A stretch of 64,000 bases of DNA from DATBSK01 sp964501785 (GTDB lineage Bacteria; Actinomycetota; Acidimicrobiia; IMCC26256; PALSA-555). The translations under genes and the position numbers were made by a program. The notes beneath the pieces are model-generated. The model was not told the origin of the DNA, did not search any database, and worked only from the letters and a program-made list of their open reading frames with translations. The stretch's first letter is position 1; every line of letters begins with the position of its first letter. The stretch is taken from positions 1 to 64,000 of the forward strand of contig CAZCUD010000004.1 in NCBI GenBank assembly GCA_964501785.1, read 5' to 3'. Shown here one piece after another: positions 8,968 through 16,900 of this stretch.

Positions 8968-10227
8968 ATGCCGGACAAGGTCGACTCCCACTCAAGTGGG
9001 ACCCTCAGCGATCTCGACATGCTGGTGGTCAAGGCGGTCCCGCCCGGCGGCAACTGGCGCGATCTTCCCGATGATTTTCCGTCGCAACGTGTAAAGCAGA
9101 TTCGTCATGGCGCGAAGAACGGGGGAGGTAGTCGGAGCACGTATTACGGTCGGCTACGCCCCGATCGACCCGCGTACACAATCAACACCTTCATCACCCG
9201 TCCTGGCAACGGGTGCTTCATCCATCCTTTTGCTGACCGACTCATCACCGCCCGCGAGGCTGCGCGGCTTCAGTCGTTTCCCGACTCAACCAAGTTTCTT
9301 GGCCCACTTCGTTCGCGAGCCACTCAAATCGGCAATGCCGTGCCACCGATGTTGGCCTACCAAGTCGCACGCACCATTTCGCCCGGAGCCGTCGTAGACC
9401 TGTTTTGCGGAGCTGGAGGAATGTCGCTCGGCTTCGAGTGGGCAGGTCACGAACTCATCGCCGCCGCCGACTCTGACAAGTACGCCGCTGAGGCCGCCGC
9501 TGCAAACTCTGCAGAAGGTGGCGTCGTCGAGAGGCTCGATCTCTCTGACGAGGAGGCACTCAAGGGCCTCGCAAGTCGTGCGCTCAAGCGGACAGGTGGC
9601 CGCGTCGGAACGGTTGTAGGAGGCCCGCCGTGCCAGGGATTCTCGACGGCCGGGCCGTGCCGGATCGCCGATTCCCGGAACCGCCTCGTTCGAACCTTTC
9701 TCGACGCAGTCAAGCTCATTGAGCCGGCCACGGTGGTCATGGAGAACGTGCCTGCGCTGATGTGGCGTGGTTCCGAGTTCCTCGACGAACTCACCAAATC
9801 ATTGGCAGACCTCGGTTACAGATCGTCCGTCGTCCTCTTGCATGCCGAGGGATACGGGGTTCCTCAATTGCGTCGCCGGTTGTTCATCAAAGCTGTCGCT
9901 GATGGCGAGCCGACCTGGCCGGAGCCAACCCACATTGTGTCGGACCCCTGCTATCCGTCCCACCAACCTGGAGCGCGTGCTGGAACTCTTCCGCTCGCAA
10001 CAGTCAGCGACGCGATCGCAGACTTGCCGACCGATGCAGAAGCCGACGTCAATGCACTCGTCGGGCTCGCCGATCCCACCTCTCCGTTCCAAGAGTGGAG
10101 CAGAGGCATTCGTCGAATTGATGATCTAATTCCACTCGGGCCGTTCGTGAACGCCGGATCAGATCAACTGCAGCGGGAGCTATTCGAAAGCGATGGCGAC
10201 GCCAGCCATGCCAGTCTTCGACGCTGA
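8968..10227 (+). CDS. Circularly permuted cytosine-5 DNA methyltransferase
   Basis: All core m5C methyltransferase motifs are present in 419 aa but in rotated order. The segment normally at the C terminus comes first: PGGNWRDLP, then GRLRPDRPAYTI (near residue 62) and motifs IX-X ending in IGNAVPPMLA (near 121). Motif I VVDLFCGAGGMSLGFEWAG follows near 140, the catalytic PCQ in GGPPCQGFSTAG near 222, ENV near 258 and QLRRRLF near 299. The usual enzyme runs I-VIII, recognition domain, IX-X. M.BssHII is a known example of this type of permutation. The last ~110 residues, after VSDAIADLP, must supply most of the target recognition. The gene starts directly after the previous stop and overlaps the next gene by 35 bp. 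Confidence 0.9.
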   Translation: MPDKVDSHSSGTLSDLDMLVVKAVPPGGNWRDLPDDFPSQRVKQIRHGAKNGGGSRSTYYGRLRPDRPAYTINTFITRPGNGCFIHPFADRLITAREAARLQSFPDSTKFLGPLRSRATQIGNAVPPMLAYQVARTISPGAVVDLFCGAGGMSLGFEWAGHELIAAADSDKYAAEAAAANSAEGGVVERLDLSDEEALKGLASRALKRTGGRVGTVVGGPPCQGFSTAGPCRIADSRNRLVRTFLDAVKLIEPATVVMENVPALMWRGSEFLDELTKSLADLGYRSSVVLLHAEGYGVPQLRRRLFIKAVADGEPTWPEPTHIVSDPCYPSHQPGARAGTLPLATVSDAIADLPTDAEADVNALVGLADPTSPFQEWSRGIRRIDDLIPLGPFVNAGSDQLQRELFESDGDASHASLRR

Positions 10228-11179
10228 TCCAACCGAACTGCGTGATGCGTTGCAGCGCGTTCGCGCGGCTGTGTTCGCGCTCGACGAACCTCGGCGGTGG
10301 TACGCCGCGCTTGTTCTCGCCGTAATGGTGCGAACTGGACAGTTGGAGGAGTGGCGCGATTGGCGTGTTGAGCCTCAGCGCGGATCGAACATCTCAGTGA
10401 CGCCCGCAACGATGGCTTGCATCGAGCGATTGTTTTCCACGCCTACTGCGGCGCTTCTCCGGACACCACAACCCAATGGTGTTGTCCAGTACATGCGAGA
10501 TCCCGCAACGGTTATCGTCGATCCTCTTCGCCAACTGGGAAAGGGCGGGGGCGCGAGCGAGCTCTTGTGCGTGGTGACGCCGGACCGGCGACGGTTTGAT
10601 GTCCCAATCGACGATCCGGGATGGATTTGGAATGCAGATGCTCCGGCACATTGGTCGTCGCCAGACAGTGCAGCTCCCGAATACAAGCCATCGGGCGACT
10701 ATCAGCAGCAGCAAGGGGTTCATTGCGGTTGGCCGGCGGATGCCCTCTTTGGTGAAGGTGCCGACAGGGCTGCGTCCATCATGGCGACCCCTCGTCCCGA
10801 CTGTGTCCATCGACTCGCAGTGAAACGAGAGGTCCGCGTGAAGAGCGGTGCAACAGGCCCACCACAAGTCGCCGACCAATGGGTGTGTGAGTTCAACGAC
10901 CGTCAGTGCGCGATGAAGGAGGCTGGCTCGCCAACGGTTGGTGGTCCACGAGCGCTTGTTCCCGATGCCGCAGGTTCAGATCGGCTCCTTCTCACGCCGG
11001 AGTCCTTCGAGAGAATCCTCGACGATGCCAATGCGAGCGGTGCAGCCCTCCCGCGCATCGCTGACTTCGCTCTCGTGGTGTCTTACTTGGGCAAGGGATC
11101 GGGAAAGGCGCTCGACTTCAATCGTGTTCATGACTTGATTGCACCAGAGCACGCCGTCCTCCTCTTGGAGCACCGGTAG
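10193..11179 (+). CDS. Unknown protein inside the restriction-modification operon
   Basis: I do not recognise this 328-aa protein. It overlaps the methyltransferase gene by 35 bp and ends ten bases before the McrB-like gene, so it belongs to the same operon. The N-terminal 60 residues look helical (DALQRVRAAVFALDEPRRWYAALVLAVMVRT). The middle part is rich in W, P, C and H without a clear zinc motif; the C terminus ends with FALVVSYLGKGSGKALDF. The adjacent AAA+ protein lacks the DNA-recognition domain that McrB normally has at its N terminus, so this protein may be the separate DNA-binding or specificity subunit; that is inference from position and size. ATG 10208 is an alternative start. Confidence 0.7.
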   Translation: MATPAMPVFDADPTELRDALQRVRAAVFALDEPRRWYAALVLAVMVRTGQLEEWRDWRVEPQRGSNISVTPATMACIERLFSTPTAALLRTPQPNGVVQYMRDPATVIVDPLRQLGKGGGASELLCVVTPDRRRFDVPIDDPGWIWNADAPAHWSSPDSAAPEYKPSGDYQQQQGVHCGWPADALFGEGADRAASIMATPRPDCVHRLAVKREVRVKSGATGPPQVADQWVCEFNDRQCAMKEAGSPTVGGPRALVPDAAGSDRLLLTPESFERILDDANASGAALPRIADFALVVSYLGKGSGKALDFNRVHDLIAPEHAVLLLEHR

Positions 11180-11188
11180 GCGCGCGTC

Positions 11189-12343
11189 GTGACCGTCAAT
11201 CGGATTGAACAAGCAGCCATCGAGTTTGCCAATTTCCTTGGAAGTAGGGGTCTGGTCTATGAACCCCAGGTCCAAGCGGACCTCCTCGCCGTCGTCCTCA
11301 GTTCTCAGTTCATCCTCTTCGCTGGACCTAGTGGAACGGGAAAGTCGACAGCAGCCGCGGCATTGGCCGAGTTCTTTGCGCCGCCAACGCGACGCGCGAC
11401 TCTCCGTGTTGAACGGACTTGGGAGTCACCGTCTGACGTAACCGGTACGTATTCGTCCTTCGCTGGGTACTTCGTGCCAAGGCAAGGGTTGGATGATCTC
11501 ATGACCCTTGCGTACGACCCGGGGGCATCTGCAAACTCCGATGCTTCTCGATCGCCGATAGTCGTTGTGGAAGAAGCGAACCTCGCTCCGATCGAGGGCT
11601 ACTTCAATCCGATCGTTCATGGGCTTTCGTCGCCTGCACAGGAGCTCGTGGATTGGAACCTCCACGCTCGCGTCGGCGGCGCCCCACGCACGAATGCTCC
11701 AGCAGCTCCACTGGAAGTTCCTCAGACACTCCAACTCGGACCCTGGATGCGAGTACTCGGAACGATCAACGTCGACCACACGGCTATCGCCCCTGCGCGC
11801 AAAGTGTCCGGTCGGGCCTGCGTTGTGTTGCTCGAGCCGCTCGACAACCCGTCGAGCGAAGACGGTGTCACGGCGCTGTGGTCAGGAGTAACAGCCGGAG
11901 GGCTTGCCGCGCCGACGTCATCGCATGAAATCCTTCATGATCCCCGTACTGCTCTCGCGGCGATCCGGAACACTCCCGAGCTCACTGCCTTAGCAGACGT
12001 CCTCGACGGAGCTGTGCGTGAGCTTTGTGAAGCACTCGGCTCAAACCCGGTCAGCAAACGCGACGAACAGCGCTGTCTCCTCTTCATGGCGTTCTTCCAG
12101 GAAGTGGCGGCACACGTTCCGGGCCTTGCGATCCCGGCTGCAGATCTCCCGAGGATTTCCGCCGAGAACGCAATCCTGCATTTTGTGCTGCCCGCGCTCG
12201 CGCCAGAGGACTTCACCGCGGCGGTAGCGCTATTCCGCGAAGGCGGGGCGTCGAGTTTGCTGCGATCTCGATGTGAACGACTCGCCCCCGGTGACGCCTC
12301 TGCGCTTGGGTACGCGGTCGACTTCTGGGCAGCGTTGTCGTAG
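11189..12343 (+). CDS. McrB-like AAA+ ATPase/GTPase, motor of the restriction complex
   Basis: The protein has 384 aa. Walker A GPSGTGKST lies near residue 46. The Walker B region reads PIVVVEEANLAPIEGYFNPI near 124 and has Glu-Glu in place of the usual Asp-Glu. A GTINVD motif near 190, followed by APARKVSGRA, corresponds to the McrB-specific sensor region. The family forms hexameric rings that translocate DNA and activate a McrC-type nuclease. The AAA+ core starts almost at the N terminus, so the McrB recognition domain is missing. It begins with GTG ten bases after the previous gene and shares one base with the McrC-like gene (TAGTG). Nucleotide preference cannot be read from the sequence. 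Confidence 0.85.
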   Translation: MTVNRIEQAAIEFANFLGSRGLVYEPQVQADLLAVVLSSQFILFAGPSGTGKSTAAAALAEFFAPPTRRATLRVERTWESPSDVTGTYSSFAGYFVPRQGLDDLMTLAYDPGASANSDASRSPIVVVEEANLAPIEGYFNPIVHGLSSPAQELVDWNLHARVGGAPRTNAPAAPLEVPQTLQLGPWMRVLGTINVDHTAIAPARKVSGRACVVLLEPLDNPSSEDGVTALWSGVTAGGLAAPTSSHEILHDPRTALAAIRNTPELTALADVLDGAVRELCEALGSNPVSKRDEQRCLLFMAFFQEVAAHVPGLAIPAADLPRISAENAILHFVLPALAPEDFTAAVALFREGGASSLLRSRCERLAPGDASALGYAVDFWAALS

Positions 12344-13785
12344 TGCCGGCACGGGTCAGGTTCGTTGACCACACGGAAGTTCAAGTCGACGTACCTGGTG
12401 ATCTGCTTCCACTTGTCCTCCCGGCAGGGCTACGTCTGCACCGGATCAAGACGCAAACGGGACCCGAGCTCACTCTTCGCAATGATCGTGCGACCGCCAG
12501 CTTCGTGGGACGACTCGACATCCCATTTGTCGGGCGCAGTGGACTAGTGGACCTTGCGCACCTGGACGTTCCTCCACCGACGCCGTGGCGGTGGAAGGAC
12601 ATTGCCGACATGCGTGCAGCGGTCCAGCGTCTGAGCCTCGCTGATCCCACTGGGGCCACCGGATTGCGAAGAGCCGAGGATGCTCATCGACATCCATCTC
12701 ATGACGTGGCGTGGGCTTCTCTGACGAGGTGCAGCTCGGCAGCACGGCGCGCGCTCGTGCGGTGGCCAAGCCGCACCGAAACGCGCATCGTTCGTAGCCC
12801 TATCGAGGTAGCCAGAGGAACGGAGTTGGTCGACAAGACCGAACGACGTCTCGGGCTCAGCATCGACGTCCTTGCCGCAGGAACTGGAACTGTCGCGCCC
12901 GAAGTCACGCTCCGGCGCGTCGGATCGATGGTCCCGTGGACGAACCGAACACTTGCCGCTGTCGCGAGCCGGGTCATCGACGCGCTTCGCGCGTCTGAAA
13001 GTGCCGGTGTGACCGGTCAGGTCCCGACAACACTGATAGCTCCGATTCGCGCCATGGCCCGACTCGCTAGGCCGGCATTGCCGGCTACCGATCCGCCCTT
13101 CTCGTCATGGCCTCCAGCGTTTCTCGATGCCTACCTGGCCTGCGTCGATGTACTCGCCAGCGTCTCCGTTGGAGGATCCAAGAAGGGATGGGTCCCGCTA
13201 GCGGACTTGTGGCGACTGTACGAGATGTGGCTGGCGGAGCGCGTCCTCGCAGTCATTACGCGTCTCTTGGGGACTCCGACGTGGATAAGTGGGCCTTCGG
13301 ACGAGCGCGTTTGCGTCCGTTGGGCGACACGCGACTGGGAACTCGAACTACGTCACCCGTGTGTTTTCACGAATGAAGCGCGCACGCTCGTTGGCAGTCG
13401 GTGGTGGAGTGTAAGCAGTCGACTCGAACCGGACATAGGACTGCTGGCGAGAACGCCCGCTGGTGCTCGTCTTGTGGTACTCGACGCCAAAGAGCGTCAG
13501 CGTCTCACGGCGGGCGACGTGGCTGTTGAAGCCTCGAAGTATCAGTGGGGTATCCGACGAGACTTGGAACAGACGCTCGGAGTCCAGGCCGTTGTCCTTG
13601 TCGCACCTTGCGGTGGAGACGAACCTTACGATCGGCCTCACGCTCAGCACTGGGCGATACACGGGCACCCCAACGCTGGGCAAGGAATGCCGCCAGGGGA
13701 GGTTGGGACCGACTTATGCAAGGAGTTCGTTCGTGGGCTTCTTGAGGACCAGCTCCTCATCCCGCAGGATGCCTTCTTGGTCTGA
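12343..13785 (+). CDS. McrC-like restriction nuclease (DUF2357 plus PD-(D/E)XK)
   Basis: The protein has 480 aa and pairs with the McrB-like ATPase. The motif LADLWRLYEMWLAERVL in the second half is typical of DUF2357/McrC-like proteins. A nuclease core follows: EPDIGLL near residue 360 and VVLDAKE near 378, fitting the D...(D/E)XK pattern with Asp-Ala-Lys in the second position. The N-terminal ~250 residues probably insert into the ring of the ATPase, as in McrC. Together with the two methyltransferases it makes a plausible restriction endonuclease that cuts DNA lacking the host methylation, unlike classical McrBC, which cuts methylated DNA. This inference rests on gene order and the LlaJI precedent. 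Confidence 0.8.
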   Translation: MPARVRFVDHTEVQVDVPGDLLPLVLPAGLRLHRIKTQTGPELTLRNDRATASFVGRLDIPFVGRSGLVDLAHLDVPPPTPWRWKDIADMRAAVQRLSLADPTGATGLRRAEDAHRHPSHDVAWASLTRCSSAARRALVRWPSRTETRIVRSPIEVARGTELVDKTERRLGLSIDVLAAGTGTVAPEVTLRRVGSMVPWTNRTLAAVASRVIDALRASESAGVTGQVPTTLIAPIRAMARLARPALPATDPPFSSWPPAFLDAYLACVDVLASVSVGGSKKGWVPLADLWRLYEMWLAERVLAVITRLLGTPTWISGPSDERVCVRWATRDWELELRHPCVFTNEARTLVGSRWWSVSSRLEPDIGLLARTPAGARLVVLDAKERQRLTAGDVAVEASKYQWGIRRDLEQTLGVQAVVLVAPCGGDEPYDRPHAQHWAIHGHPNAGQGMPPGEVGTDLCKEFVRGLLEDQLLIPQDAFLV

Positions 13786-13890
13786 AGCGCCATGACGAAG
13801 CCGAACTCCCTCACTGCAGCACTCCGAGACGCTTCGCGCAGACGTCCTATACGTGATCCAGGCCTCAGCGTCGACACCTCATGGGGGGCA

Positions 13891-13911
13891 CGAACATAAG
13901 TTCGGTATACT
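13891..13911 (+). promoter_or_regulatory. SOS box (LexA operator) overlapping a TATACT -10 element
   Basis: The sequence CGAAC-ATAA-GTTCG at 13891-13904 is a perfect palindrome matching the actinobacterial/Gram-positive LexA box GAAC-N4-GTTC. Two bases later TATACT (13906-13911) is a near-consensus -10 element, about 30 bp before the ATG of the coiled-coil protein gene. A repressor bound here would block that promoter. LexA control is therefore likely for the downstream module. No good -35 hexamer is visible. Confidence 0.7.
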
Positions 13912-13940
13912 GCCGGCCGACGCCCAGAGGTGAGAAACGC

Positions 13941-14816
13941 ATGGCGCGCAGAGTGACGCCGGCGCAGCTGAGGAGCCAGATCCGGCAAGCCGAGCAGAAG
14001 CAACGGCAGGCCATCAGCAGGTACAACTCCGCTGTTCGCAAGCACAACAGCGACGTCAAGCGCCGGATCGACAACTACAACCGTGAGGTCCGCGCGCACA
14101 ACGCGCGGGTGCGTTCGAACCGTCAGCGACTTGAACGGGAGATCCGGCGCCTCAACTCGACCCCGAGAACGACGACGCACGTGGTGTATCGACGATCCGT
14201 TGTCACGCTTCACGAGTCGTTTCAGCGCCTCGAATCGGCGAGCGCGGCGGGAACGTGGGATGGGGGCGACGATCTACTCGATCTCAGTGAAGGTGAGGCG
14301 GCGAACAGCGTCGCCGTGTTGAATGCGCTTGACGCGGAGCCGGGACAAGCGGACCCGGGCAACCCGGCCTTGCAGGAAACCTCGCTCGAAGGTGAACTCG
14401 CAGGGATCTCGTTGGATCTCGATGCTCGCTGGCGCGGCGCGCTCTACTCGCTCAATCCGCAGAACCCGGATGCCGCCCGACATTTCTGTACGAGCTCTCG
14501 GGAGATCCTTACCGGCATTCTCGAGGTCGCGGCACCGGACTCGGCGGTACTTGAAGCGAACCCGATGGCTGATCGGACAGACGATGGTCGGGTGACGCGC
14601 CGCGCGCGAGTTCGGTTCTGCCTCGACAAGCGGGGAGGTTACGACGCGGAGCTCGCAGCGTTCATCGATGACGACCTGGAGAATGTCATCACGCTGTTTC
14701 GAGAGTTCAACGATGCCACGCATGGCAGCGCGGGAAGGTTCGACCTTCCGCAGCTCTCAGCTATCAAGCGGCGTGTCGAAGACGCCGTTCGTTTCCTGCA
14801 CCGTGTCGTGTGCTGA
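13941..14816 (+). CDS. Coiled-coil protein with C-terminal helical domain, SOS-box controlled; possible effector
   Basis: The protein has 291 aa from ATG 13941, which has GAGGTGAG eight bases upstream. Residues 5-75 are a charged coiled coil (AQLRSQIRQAEQKQRQAI and onward). The C-terminal ~130 residues form a compact conserved-looking domain with ARWRGALYSLNPQNPDAARHF, SREIL, and FREFNDATHGSAG. The last has an Arg-x6-His spacing that recalls HEPN-type RNases, and I have an unverified recollection that related C-terminal domains are described as nuclease-like in defence loci. Function is not established. It is separated from the McrC-like gene by 155 bp holding the SOS box, so it forms its own transcription unit. 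Confidence 0.7.
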   Translation: MARRVTPAQLRSQIRQAEQKQRQAISRYNSAVRKHNSDVKRRIDNYNREVRAHNARVRSNRQRLEREIRRLNSTPRTTTHVVYRRSVVTLHESFQRLESASAAGTWDGGDDLLDLSEGEAANSVAVLNALDAEPGQADPGNPALQETSLEGELAGISLDLDARWRGALYSLNPQNPDAARHFCTSSREILTGILEVAAPDSAVLEANPMADRTDDGRVTRRARVRFCLDKRGGYDAELAAFIDDDLENVITLFREFNDATHGSAGRFDLPQLSAIKRRVEDAVRFLHRVVC

Positions 14817-15005
14817 CACAAGCAACCCAGTTCTAAGGCCGCACTGCTCGTGACCGAGAACACCGTTACCGCGAGAACGGACATCGGAGCATCGGTAGGG
14901 ACGGAGCGTCGCGCCGCGAGGGTGAGTACCGGAGGCTGCCGAGGAACTCGCCTGGCATTGCAGAGGGGCTGGGCGTAGGTCGTCGCTGGCCGTACGTTCT
15001 GCTGT

Positions 15006-16076
15006 ATGGAAGTCGCATGGGCCGTCGCACTGGGCACAGGATTTCTCTACGCGTTCTACCGTGCGGTCGAAGTCCAATGGCCAGCCAGCTACTTCGTGGT
15101 CCAACCAGGACTACTTCTTTCCGTCACCCAATCGCCGGTGAGGTATTTGCTCTTTCGCTTTGGGCCGATCTTCGTCACCGCCTCGTTCATCGCCGTAACA
15201 CTTGAGAACGCTGACAGCGAAGCGCTGCTCGGCGTGCTCGGTCTCGCGGCTTTGCACACGCTCCTGACCTCAGCCCGTGGGTTCCGTGCACAGGTCTGTG
15301 TTGGCTCAAGGCAACGAAACCCGTCTCTTCTTCTCTTTCACCTGGCGGTTTCGGTTGGGATCTTCGTTGCGGCTATCGCCGCCTACATTGCTGCACCGGA
15401 ATTCGAGTCGTTGGTCCCTCCAGAGAGCGTCTTGACCACTGAACTTTGGACTGCGCTGCTTGCAGGTGTCATCGGCGCCTTTCTTGTACGCGTTTCGCGC
15501 CGGAGCGACGCTGACCAGGACCAGGCGTTTCGAACGTCCAAGGCGCGCCTCGACCCACAGCTCCTCCATCTCGCAGCGGTGGCGGCAGACGCACACGATG
15601 CAGACCCCAACCTGTTGGTCGCGATCATGCTTGTCGAGAACCTAGAGCGGCCGGCATGGGCCCGTGCCATTGAGCGGGCAAAGGGTCGAATAATCGCTAA
15701 GGGTAGCTATGGCGTTATGCAGGTGAGTTCGGACAAGCCGCTGACTGATGCCGAATCAATCGAGATTGCCGCACGTGACCGATTGAGCGGTGTGGTGGTG
15801 TTGGGACCACGCGGCTTCCCCGTACAGGGTGCGCTTGAGTCAGCGGCGCGCGCTTACAACCCTGATGGTCAGTTCGTGACTGCTGTTGTGGACGCGTACC
15901 AGTTTGTTCTTTCAAGCCAACGCTTATGGGAGACGCGTCTGGAGCCGTGCCCAGCATGCGGCGAAGCCAACGCGGTGATCGAAGTCGAGAGGCTCCTAGA
16001 CAACTCGGGCGCCGTGATCACCGAGGGTGTGCAAAGAGTGGAATGTCGCCAGCTCGGCTGCATCTATCACCACTAG
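15006..16076 (+). CDS. Membrane protein with lytic-transglycosylase-like domain and C-terminal zinc ribbon
   Basis: The protein has 356 aa. About five hydrophobic segments (roughly 3-20, 44-66, 73-92, 107-130 and 146-165) occupy the N-terminal half. The soluble part shows the three marks of lysozyme-like SLT enzymes: a Glu in AIMLVENLERP (near 210, candidate catalytic acid), YGVMQVSS (near 235) and ARAYNPDGQF (near 290). The C terminus has CPACGE and a later C...C pair, a likely zinc ribbon. As part of an ICE it could be a VirB1-like enzyme opening peptidoglycan for the channel. Its place after the SOS-controlled gene, far from the transfer genes, makes a defence or lysis role equally possible. 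The 189-bp gap upstream shows no clear promoter. Confidence 0.7.
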   Translation: MEVAWAVALGTGFLYAFYRAVEVQWPASYFVVQPGLLLSVTQSPVRYLLFRFGPIFVTASFIAVTLENADSEALLGVLGLAALHTLLTSARGFRAQVCVGSRQRNPSLLLFHLAVSVGIFVAAIAAYIAAPEFESLVPPESVLTTELWTALLAGVIGAFLVRVSRRSDADQDQAFRTSKARLDPQLLHLAAVAADAHDADPNLLVAIMLVENLERPAWARAIERAKGRIIAKGSYGVMQVSSDKPLTDAESIEIAARDRLSGVVVLGPRGFPVQGALESAARAYNPDGQFVTAVVDAYQFVLSSQRLWETRLEPCPACGEANAVIEVERLLDNSGAVITEGVQRVECRQLGCIYHH

Positions 16077-16569
16077 GGCACCTCGAACGACGAATCGCGA
16101 CCTGCACCGAAACGCTACGCGCTCTCCGTAGCTGTGGAGTTGCCCCGCTCTCGTGGACACGGGGCTTGGTGTTCAATGCCACGGAACTCGTCGGGATACT
16201 TCCGTGGCATCAGATGGGCCCCTGTCAGGGCCGATCTCAACAGACGGGAAGCGATCCGTGGGGCACGTCACTTCTTGTGGGGGGTTCGGCCCCATGGAGA
16301 GGGCGTCGGCATCGGCCGTCGCCGACCGGATCGACCGTCGGTCAGGTCGCTGACGCGCCCGTCGTCGTCGTGGAACCGGTGTTCCGAGCCGTCGTGCCGC
16401 AAGGCGGTCGTCGCCATCACGACCGTAGTGACGGATCGCGGCAGCAGTAACCTCGACCGGCAACCGATTCCGACCACGGAGACGACCAAACGCCACGGAA
16501 ACCACCAACGCCACGTTCACGGGTCCTGAGGGGTAGGGGCCATCGACTGGCGGTGGTGGGTGGTGTTAG
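16077..16569. other. Non-coding right end of the element
   Basis: I see no supportable gene in these 493 bases. The segment contains one long palindrome (annotated separately) and then G+C-rich sequence running into the truncated nuclease frame. It probably contains the element terminus, but no direct repeat or tRNA end can be recognised in it. Confidence 0.5.
16176..16210. repeat. Perfect 11-bp inverted repeat near the element end
   Basis: Arms ATGCCACGGAA (16176-16186) and TTCCGTGGCAT (16200-16210) flank a 13-base spacer. The spacing and arm length resemble a recombinase binding site pair or a terminator stem without T run. It lies 100 bp after the last cargo gene. Confidence 0.8.
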
Positions 16570-16893
16570 GCAAGGTTCGACACGCCCGAGACGCACCATC
16601 CGACCCGGCCGGTCGAGTGCTTCGGGCCGGAGGCCGCGGCGTACACGGCTCGACGCCTGCTCGGTCGGGCGGTGACGCTGGAGGGCGACGTCGAGCGCCG
16701 AGACCTGTACGGCCGCCGGCTCGCCTACGTGATCGTCGACGGTGAGCGGTTCAACGACGAGCTGCTCCGCCGCGGGCTCGCCCGCCTCCTCGTGCTCGCT
16801 CCGAACCGTCGGCACGCGCACGCCCTGCTCGCGGCCGAGCTCGACGCCCACCACGCGCGCCGCGGGCTCTGGGCCCACTGCGAGCCCGACTGA
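16570..16893 (+). pseudogene. 5'-truncated staphylococcal-nuclease-family gene at the element junction
   Basis: In frame from 16,570 to the TGA at 16,891-16,893 the sequence encodes an SNase C-terminal two thirds: DTPETHHPTRPVECFGPEA, then RDLYGRRLAYVIVDGERFNDELLRRGLAR and ARRGLW. The catalytic region DTPE and the Arg of YGRRLAYV are kept, but the preceding ~40-50 residues, with the first metal-binding Asp and the first catalytic Arg, are missing and a TAG (16,567) closes the frame. The only internal starts would lose most of the active site. The simplest reading is that the element integrated into, or recombined within, this gene. Confidence 0.7.
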
Positions 16894-16900
16894 CCGTCGC

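Larger units (their letters stand above)
1..16569. mobile_element. Right part of an integrated conjugative element (ICE) with defence cargo
   Basis: The transfer genes (VirB4-like ATPase tail, Toprim primase, MobF relaxase, VirD4-type coupling protein) occupy 1-6,691 and a restriction-modification and accessory cargo occupies 7,179-16,076. The cargo has visibly more A/T, especially at third codon positions, than either the transfer genes or the chromosome to the right, which suggests separate acquisition. The right edge is placed at about 16,569 because a nuclease-family reading frame lacking its first third begins there and ordinary housekeeping genes follow. The left end, the integrase and most of the type IV secretion genes are outside the window. 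It could instead be an integrated plasmid; no att repeat can be proven from one end. Confidence 0.65.

Noticed and set aside
16571..16590. GGTTCGA resembling a tRNA T-loop at the integration junction
   Set aside because: The flanking bases cannot form a T-arm, and the segment is inside the SNase frame.
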